Shown piece after piece: positions 1-4,344 of a DNA stretch of 6,821 nt. Each line of letters opens with the position of its first letter. Position 1 is the stretch's first letter. The translations under genes and the position numbers were made by a program. Origin of the DNA: an uncultured Granulicatella sp. (GTDB lineage Bacteria > Bacillota > Bacilli > Lactobacillales > Aerococcaceae); assembly GCA_900551535.1 (NCBI GenBank), contig URWJ01000075.1, forward strand, positions 1 to 6,821, in the 5' to 3' direction. The notes beneath the pieces are model-generated. The model was not told the origin of the DNA and did no database searches. It was given only the letters and a program-made list of their open reading frames with translations.

Positions 1-776
1 TTAATAATCGTACCTACTCCGTCGATGTAGAAGAAGTAAGCAAGCAAGAATAAGAATACTTGTTTATGTTCTCCAATACGTTTAATCGTTCCCCATAAAC
101 GCATAAAACTTTCTTTAATAGGTTTCTCTGGTTTTTCAATAAATGATTTTTGAGTTACATGCAACCAATACGGAACCGTAAAGATAAACCACCATGTGGC
201 TGTAATGAAGAAACCAGCCATAACGATTGCGTTTGAATTCAATCCACTAAACTGCATAATCATCATAAATAACACGAACGGGAATACACTTCCGATATAT
301 CCATACCCGTAACCAGCCGCAGAAATTCTATCCATTCGATCATAAGTGGTTACATCCATAATCGAACTATCATAGAAAATGTTCGAAGCTGAATATCCAA
401 TAGCCGATAAAGTATACAATGCCAATAATAAAATCCATTGATCCGTTTCGGCAAACATCATGCCAATCACTGAAAATACACCAAGCAATGTACTCCACGT
501 GAACATCGGATTACGGTATCCTTTGTAATCCGCCAACGCACCCAAAACTGGAGCCATAATGGAAACCGCAAAAGTCGCAATAGAGTTCGCATATCCAAGG
601 TAGGCAGTTGAATCCGCAGCACTGACGCCAGCGTTAGAAGATACCGTCTTAAAATACAACGGAAAAATGGCTGTTGTTATCATTAAAGAATAAACAGAAT
701 TGGCCCAGTCCTGCATAATCCAAGCAAATTCTTCTTTTGTATAGTGTTTTGATATTAAGGATTTCAATCCTTTCAT
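1..776 (-). CDS. UMF1-type MFS transporter, N-terminal 258 residues (3' end beyond left edge)
   Basis: An integral membrane transporter of the major facilitator superfamily, most like the UMF1 (Atg22-like) branch; its substrate cannot be told from sequence. The frame is open from the ATG at 776 to the window edge, so the C-terminal half is missing. Visible family marks are DWANSVYS (residues 23-30) at the first membrane helix, a short cytoplasmic-loop motif GALADYKGYR (79-88) after helix 2, FYDSSIMDV (134-142), the Gly/Tyr-rich AAGYGYGYIGS (153-163) entering helix 5, and FFYIDGVGT (248-256) in helix 7. Hydrophobic helices lie near 24-43, 60-82, 93-109, 114-135, 156-176, 182-204 and 239-258, with a basic loop at 207-238 between the two halves. 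The start follows a GGGAG ribosome binding site at 785-789, 8 nt away. It lies 102 bp downstream of clpX, past a terminator, so it is probably transcribed separately. Family is fairly secure; function is not. Confidence 0.85.
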   Translation of the reverse strand, partial: MKGLKSLISKHYTKEEFAWIMQDWANSVYSLMITTAIFPLYFKTVSSNAGVSAADSTAYLGYANSIATFAVSIMAPVLGALADYKGYRNPMFTWSTLLGVFSVIGMMFAETDQWILLLALYTLSAIGYSASNIFYDSSIMDVTTYDRMDRISAAGYGYGYIGSVFPFVLFMMIMQFSGLNSNAIVMAGFFITATWWFIFTVPYWLHVTQKSFIEKPEKPIKESFMRLWGTIKRIGEHKQVFLFLLAYFFYIDGVGTII

Positions 777-809
777 GCTGTTATCTCCCTCAATCATAAA
801 TTCTTATAT

Positions 810-854
810 AAAAAATAGAATGCAATATAATGCACCCACTATATCACATTCTAT
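810..854 (-). terminator. Rho-independent terminator of clpX
   Basis: In minus-strand RNA, bases 854-837 pair with 832-815 in an uninterrupted 18-bp stem closing a 4-nt loop (836-833), followed directly by a run of six U (815-810, the first inside the stem). Fifteen pairs are Watson-Crick and three are G-U (846/823, 845/824, 839/830). The stem is AU-rich, which is unusual for a terminator, but its length and U tract are convincing. The three G-U pairs become C/A mismatches in plus-strand RNA, so the hairpin is oriented. It starts 25 bp after the clpX stop codon and ends before the transporter gene, so it should end the clpX transcript. Confidence 0.8.
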
Positions 855-878
855 CCTAACATATTTTGTTGAAAATCC

Positions 879-2117
879 CTAGGAAATCAATCGATTTTCT
901 TCATCATACAAATCAGGTTCGCCAGTTCCGTTCACAATGGCTTCTGTTACGACCACTTTTGTAATATCTTCACGACTTGGAATTTCGAACATTAAATCCA
1001 TCATAACGGATTCAATAATACTTCTTAAACCACGCGCACCTGTACGACGTTCGATTGCTTTAGCAGCAATGGCTTGAAGCGCTGCAGGTTCAAACTCTAG
1101 TTCCACATTATCCATAGCAAAGAGTTTTTGATATTGCTTCACTAAGGCGTTCTTTGGTTTCGTTAAAATATCAACTAAATCGTCTTTACTTAACGGTTCT
1201 AACGCAGCAGTAATTGGAAGACGTCCAATAAACTCTGGAATTAAACCGAATTTTTGTAAATCTTCTGGAATAATCAGTTGCATTAAACTTTCATGACTTG
1301 ATAAGTTTTTATTCGAAGATCCAAATCCAATCACTTTAGCACCAAGACGTTCTTTCACAATTGTTTCAATTCCATCGAACGCTCCACCAACGATAAATAA
1401 AATATTCGTTGTGTCGATTTGAATGAGTTCTTGATGTGGATGCTTACGTCCTCCTTGAGGTGGAACAGACGCAACAGTCCCTTCTAAGATTTTCAGTAAG
1501 GCTTGTTGAACCCCTTCACCACTTACATCACGAGTAATAGATACATTCTCGCTCTTACGGGCAATCTTATCAATCTCATCAATATAAATAATCCCTTTTT
1601 CAGCACGTTCAATATCATAATCTGTCGCTTGTAATAGTTTTAGAAGAATATTTTCAACATCCTCACCAACGTAACCAGCTTCAGTTAATGTAGTTGCATC
1701 TGCTATCGCAAATGGAACATTTAAAATACGCGCTAATGACTGAGCTAAATAAGTTTTACCAGACCCAGTTGGTCCAATTAAACAAATGTTGCTCTTTTGT
1801 AATTCAACGTCGTCATCTTCACTAAATAAGTGATTAATACGTTTATAGTGATTGTAAACCGCTACTGCTAATGATTTCTTTGCATGATCTTGACCAACGA
1901 CGTAATCGTTTAATACCTTTAGGATTTCTTGAGGCTTTAATACCTCAATCATTTCATCCATTGTCATAGAAGAAAATTCTTCATCGATTATTTCTTTACA
2001 TAAATCAACACATTCATTACAAATAAATACATCAGGACCAGCGATAATTTTCTTTACTTGTTCTTGTGATTTTCCACAAAATGAACATCTTACTTGTTTT
2101 GTTTCATCTTTATACAA
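879..2117 (-). CDS. clpX: ClpX, ATP-dependent unfoldase subunit of the ClpXP protease
   Basis: Cytoplasmic AAA+ hexamer that recognises tagged or misfolded proteins, unfolds them with ATP and threads them into ClpP. Numbered from the chosen TTG start (412 residues, normal for the family): a C4 zinc-binding domain (Cys11, Cys14, Cys33, Cys36) that dimerises and binds substrates and adaptors; Walker A GPTGSGKT (115-122); pore-loop GYVGED (148-153); Walker B IIYIDEID (176-183); RKH loop (224-226); IGF loop (263-265) that docks on ClpP; GRLP (298-301); sensor-2 GARGLR (360-365). All expected parts are present and intact. The TTG at 2117 is preferred because GGAGG (2125-2129) lies 7 nt upstream and the product then begins just before the zinc finger, as in relatives. 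In-frame ATGs at 2198 and 2150 lack a ribosome binding site and lie at or upstream of the predicted transcription start. It follows tig in the same direction but is separated by a terminator and has its own candidate promoter. No CtsR operator was seen upstream. No clpP is in the window. Confidence 0.97.
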   Translation of the reverse strand: MYKDETKQVRCSFCGKSQEQVKKIIAGPDVFICNECVDLCKEIIDEEFSSMTMDEMIEVLKPQEILKVLNDYVVGQDHAKKSLAVAVYNHYKRINHLFSEDDDVELQKSNICLIGPTGSGKTYLAQSLARILNVPFAIADATTLTEAGYVGEDVENILLKLLQATDYDIERAEKGIIYIDEIDKIARKSENVSITRDVSGEGVQQALLKILEGTVASVPPQGGRKHPHQELIQIDTTNILFIVGGAFDGIETIVKERLGAKVIGFGSSNKNLSSHESLMQLIIPEDLQKFGLIPEFIGRLPITAALEPLSKDDLVDILTKPKNALVKQYQKLFAMDNVELEFEPAALQAIAAKAIERRTGARGLRSIIESVMMDLMFEIPSREDITKVVVTEAIVNGTGEPDLYDEENRLIS

Positions 2118-2124
2118 TCTGAAA

Positions 2125-2129
2125 CCTCC
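2125..2129 (-). promoter_or_regulatory. Ribosome binding site that fixes the TTG start of clpX
   Basis: A perfect GGAGG lies 7 nt before the TTG at 2117-2115. If translation began at either upstream ATG, this motif would lie inside the coding sequence as a Gly-Gly pair with no function. Its position is the main reason for calling the shorter ClpX. Confidence 0.85.
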
Positions 2130-2154
2130 ATTCTTTTCCTGATTTTTCATTTTA

Positions 2155-2183
2155 AGAGTACCATAAGTCTCTATTTTCAACAA
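2155..2183 (-). promoter_or_regulatory. Candidate extended -10 promoter of clpX
   Basis: On the minus strand a TTGTTG -35 (2183-2178) is followed after 17 nt by TACTCT (2160-2155), directly preceded by TATGG (2165-2161), which matches the TRTGN extended -10 element of Gram-positive sigma-A promoters. The -10 hexamer itself is weak (3 of 6). Transcription would start near 2148, giving a leader of about 30 nt. It sits just downstream of the tig terminator, where a separate clpX promoter is expected. Confidence 0.45.
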
Positions 2184-2196
2184 GAAATGTTGTTTC

Positions 2197-2230
2197 AAAA
2201 AGCGCCGGTCTCTAGCGAAACCGGCGCTTT
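2197..2230 (-). terminator. Rho-independent terminator of tig
   Basis: An 11-bp perfect inverted repeat (2199-2209 with 2220-2230) has an 8-bp GC-rich core, GCGCCGGT, and a 10-nt loop. On the minus strand it ends in a run of five U (2201-2197). It begins 19 bp after the tig stop codon. In plus-strand RNA the tail is the weaker CTTTCTT and no plus-strand gene ends here, so the minus-strand role is the sensible one. Confidence 0.9.
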
Positions 2231-2249
2231 CTTATTAAATTTTATAAAA

Positions 2250-3530
2250 CTAAGCTTCTTTAGCAGAATCTGTAATTACAGCTAATGCTTTCTTCATTGA
2301 GATATCGTTTTTCAACATATCTACTGAAACAGCTGCACGAACTGCATCTTCTTCCATACCGTATTGAGCAGCTAATTCTTTCACTTCGTTAGCTACATCT
2401 TCATCAGTTGCTTCGATGCCTTCTTCCTTAACGATTTGTTCTAATACTAAGTTTGTCTTAGTACGAACATCAGCGTCTTTTTCCATCATTTTGTGTAAAT
2501 CAGCTTCTGTTGTACCAGTGATTTGGTAGTACATTTCAGGAGAGATTCCGTTACGACGCATATCGTTTAAGTAGTGTTCCATTTGACGGTGAACTTCGTC
2601 ATGAACCATTTCGTGTGGTAAGTCAACGATTTCAGCGTTTTCTACTGCTTTACGTAAAGCTTCATCTGCTACTGCTTCATCAGCAGCTGCTGCTTTAGCT
2701 TCTTCTAATTCTTTACGGAATTTTTCTTTTAATTCTGCTAATGTTTCAACTGAATCATCAACATCTTTAGCGAATTCATCTGTTAATTCAGGTAATTCTT
2801 TAGTTTTTACTTCGTGAACTTTAACTTTGAATACTGCTTCTTGACCTTTTAAGTTTTCAGCATGGTATTCTTCTGGGAAAGTCACTTTCACTTCTACTTC
2901 ATCGCCTTCTTTAGCGCCAACTAATTGGTCTTCGAAACCTGGGATGAATGAACCTGAACCTAATTCTAATGAGTGGTTTTCACCTTTTCCGCCTTCAAAA
3001 GCTTCATCACCTAAGAAACCTTCGAAGTCGATCACTACTGTGTCACCTAATTCAGCTGCATCTTCTTTAACAACTAATTCAGCTGCACGAGCTTGTTCTT
3101 GTAATAAGCGATCTTCAACATCTTGTTCAGATACTGTACGATCTTGTTTTTCAACAGTTAATCCTTTGTATTCACCTAATTTAACTTCAGGTTTAACAAT
3201 TACTTCTGCTTTAATAACCCATGGTTTACCTTTTTCGATTGATTCGATATCGATTGTTGGTTGAGTTACTGGGAAAATACCAGTTTCTTCAACTGCGTTA
3301 TCGTATGCATCTGGTAAAAGAATGTTTAACGCATCTTGGTATAAAGCTTCTTCACCGTACATTTTTTCAAATACTTGACGGCTTACTTTACCTTTACGGA
3401 AACCAGGTACGTTCACGTTCTTTTTAACGCGGTTAAACGCTTGGTCCAAACCTTTTTTAATATCTTCTTGTGAGATTTCAAATGTTAAAACAACTTTATT
3501 TGTTTCAACTTTTTCGAATTTTGCTGTCAT
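2250..3530 (-). CDS. tig: Trigger factor, ribosome-associated chaperone and prolyl isomerase
   Basis: Binds at the ribosome exit tunnel, shields nascent chains and catalyses cis-trans isomerisation of prolyl bonds. The product is 426 residues, the usual length. The N-terminal ribosome-binding domain (about 1-115) carries the signature GFRKGK at 43-48. The FKBP-type isomerase domain (about 160-245) opens with LGDTVVIDFEG and contains the FIPGFEDQ and FPEEYHAENLKG segments. The remainder is the helical C-terminal chaperone region, rich in Glu, Lys and Ala. The ATG at 3530 is chosen because GGAGG (3537-3541) lies 6 nt upstream and MTAKFEK is a typical trigger-factor start; an in-frame ATG 7 codons earlier would place that motif inside the gene. 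The stop is TAG at 2250-2252. A strong promoter lies upstream and a strong terminator follows, so it is probably a single-gene unit. The gene strongly prefers a few codons, consistent with high expression. Confidence 0.97.
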   Translation of the reverse strand: MTAKFEKVETNKVVLTFEISQEDIKKGLDQAFNRVKKNVNVPGFRKGKVSRQVFEKMYGEEALYQDALNILLPDAYDNAVEETGIFPVTQPTIDIESIEKGKPWVIKAEVIVKPEVKLGEYKGLTVEKQDRTVSEQDVEDRLLQEQARAAELVVKEDAAELGDTVVIDFEGFLGDEAFEGGKGENHSLELGSGSFIPGFEDQLVGAKEGDEVEVKVTFPEEYHAENLKGQEAVFKVKVHEVKTKELPELTDEFAKDVDDSVETLAELKEKFRKELEEAKAAAADEAVADEALRKAVENAEIVDLPHEMVHDEVHRQMEHYLNDMRRNGISPEMYYQITGTTEADLHKMMEKDADVRTKTNLVLEQIVKEEGIEATDEDVANEVKELAAQYGMEEDAVRAAVSVDMLKNDISMKKALAVITDSAKEA

Positions 3531-3536
3531 ATTATT

Positions 3537-3541
3537 CCTCC
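3537..3541 (-). promoter_or_regulatory. Ribosome binding site of tig
   Basis: GGAGG lies 6 nt before the ATG at 3530-3528. It excludes the in-frame ATG at 3551, which lies upstream of it. Confidence 0.85.
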
Positions 3542-3589
3542 ATAAATTCATTATTCACCTTAAAGATGAATGGATTTACATACTCATTT

Positions 3590-3618
3590 ATTTTACAATA
3601 CTCTTCCTCTTTTGTAAA
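3590..3618 (-). promoter_or_regulatory. Sigma-A-type promoter of tig
   Basis: On the minus strand TTTACA (3618-3613, 5 of 6 matches to the -35 consensus) and TAAAAT (3595-3590, 5 of 6 matches to the -10) are exactly 17 nt apart. Transcription would start near 3583, giving a leader of about 50 nt before the tig start codon. It is the best match found on the minus strand in this intergenic region. Confidence 0.7.
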
Positions 3619-3696
3619 ACATAATTGACTTAAACAACAGTAATTTAACAAGAATTTTGAATAGAGATTAAGAAAAAGTAACAAAAGCAATAGTTT

Positions 3697-3725
3697 TTCT
3701 CATTTTTCGCCCAAAATGTTATAAT
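3697..3725 (+). promoter_or_regulatory. Sigma-A-type promoter of the recU-PBP1A operon
   Basis: A consensus TATAAT (3720-3725) is preceded by TGT (3717-3719), forming an extended -10 element. TTCTCA at 3697-3702 (4 of 6 matches to the -35) lies 17 nt upstream. Transcription would start around 3731-3733, leaving a very short leader of about 15 nt that is little more than the AGGAGGG ribosome binding site (3735-3741). It diverges from the tig promoter, and the two -35 elements are about 80 bp apart. Confidence 0.75.
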
Positions 3726-3746
3726 AGACGCCATAGGAGGGATAAA

Positions 3747-4331
3747 ATGATTCAATATCCAAAAGGACAAAAACAATTATCACGGGCTACTCGGTCTCAA
3801 ACAATGCAAACAAATTATAGTAGTCGCGGTATGGGTTTAGAGAACATATTGAATCAAACCAATGAACTCTATCGCCTTCAAAAACGAGCGGTCATCCACA
3901 AGAAACCAACACCGATTCAAGTCGTTAAAGTAAACTACCCTGCCCGTAGTGCAGCGCAGATTACGGAAGCGTATTTTCGTCAGGCGTCTACAACCGACTA
4001 TAATGGTGTGTATAAAGGAAAATACATCGACTTTGAAGCAAAGGAAACGAAAAATAAGACTTCTTTTCCATTAAAGAATATTCACGAGCATCAGCTAGAA
4101 CATATGAAAGAGTGCTGTGAACAAGGCGGTATCGCTTTTGTTATTTTTTATTTTTCTAGTTTGAAAGAATATTATTTACTTGAATACAAATGGATTGAAC
4201 ACTTCATTCAGGATTCAAGCACAAAACGTCAATCTATCCCATTGGCCTATATTAAAGAACACGGTCAATCAATTTCACTATCTCTGCAAATGACGCTAAA
4301 TTACTTAGATGCAGTAGATAGCTTATTATAA
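3747..4331 (+). CDS. recU: RecU Holliday junction resolvase
   Basis: Homodimeric, metal-dependent endonuclease that cuts four-way DNA junctions in recombination and repair, the Firmicutes counterpart of RuvC; in Bacillus it also modulates RecA and works with RuvAB. The product is 194 residues against about 200 in relatives. The N-terminal part is basic and includes RGMGLEN (27-33). TPIQVV followed by YPARSAAQITEAYFRQ (about 55-79) covers the region of the protruding stalk that enters the junction. The nuclease core TTDYNGVYKGKYIDFEAKE (82-100) has the expected metal-binding residues: Asp84, Glu97 and Lys99 align with Asp88, Glu101 and Lys103 of the Bacillus enzyme. TKNKTSFPL (101-109) and HEHQLEHM (113-120) are also conserved. 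The ATG follows AGGAGGG by 5 nt. The gene heads an operon with PBP1A, the classic recU-ponA arrangement. It appears intact. Confidence 0.96.
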   Translation: MIQYPKGQKQLSRATRSQTMQTNYSSRGMGLENILNQTNELYRLQKRAVIHKKPTPIQVVKVNYPARSAAQITEAYFRQASTTDYNGVYKGKYIDFEAKETKNKTSFPLKNIHEHQLEHMKECCEQGGIAFVIFYFSSLKEYYLLEYKWIEHFIQDSSTKRQSIPLAYIKEHGQSISLSLQMTLNYLDAVDSLL

Positions 4332-4344
4332 AGGAGGTCAATCT

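Noticed and set aside
838..848. TGTGA-TATAGT on the minus strand, resembling an extended -10 promoter for the transporter gene
   Set aside because: It is wholly inside the 5' arm of the clpX terminator stem and has no -35 at the right distance. A weaker TATAAG at 803-808 could serve the transporter, but its -35 is poor, so neither was called.
871..899. Inverted repeat GAAAATC / GATTTTC around the clpX stop codon
   Set aside because: Only 7 AT-rich pairs with a 15-nt loop and overlapping coding sequence; the stronger hairpin at 815-854 explains termination.
2094..2285. Plus-strand open frame of 63 codons
   Set aside because: It is antisense to the start of clpX, the tig terminator and the end of tig, has no ribosome binding site, and has no recognisable protein features.
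2944..3427. Two overlapping plus-strand open frames (106 and 68 codons) inside tig
   Set aside because: Both are antisense to trigger factor, whose frame is certain. They look like products of the biased codon use of tig and have no ribosome binding site.
3546..3571. Short inverted repeat ATTCAT / ATGAAT in the tig leader
   Set aside because: Six AT-rich pairs with a 14-nt loop are expected by chance in DNA of this composition; no riboswitch-like or operator structure was visible.
3655..3673. TTTTGAATAGAGATTAAG upstream of recU resembles the clpX promoter region on the minus strand (2181-2163)
   Set aside because: The match is imperfect with a gap and the two sites sit differently relative to their promoters, so chance similarity in AT-rich DNA is the simpler explanation.
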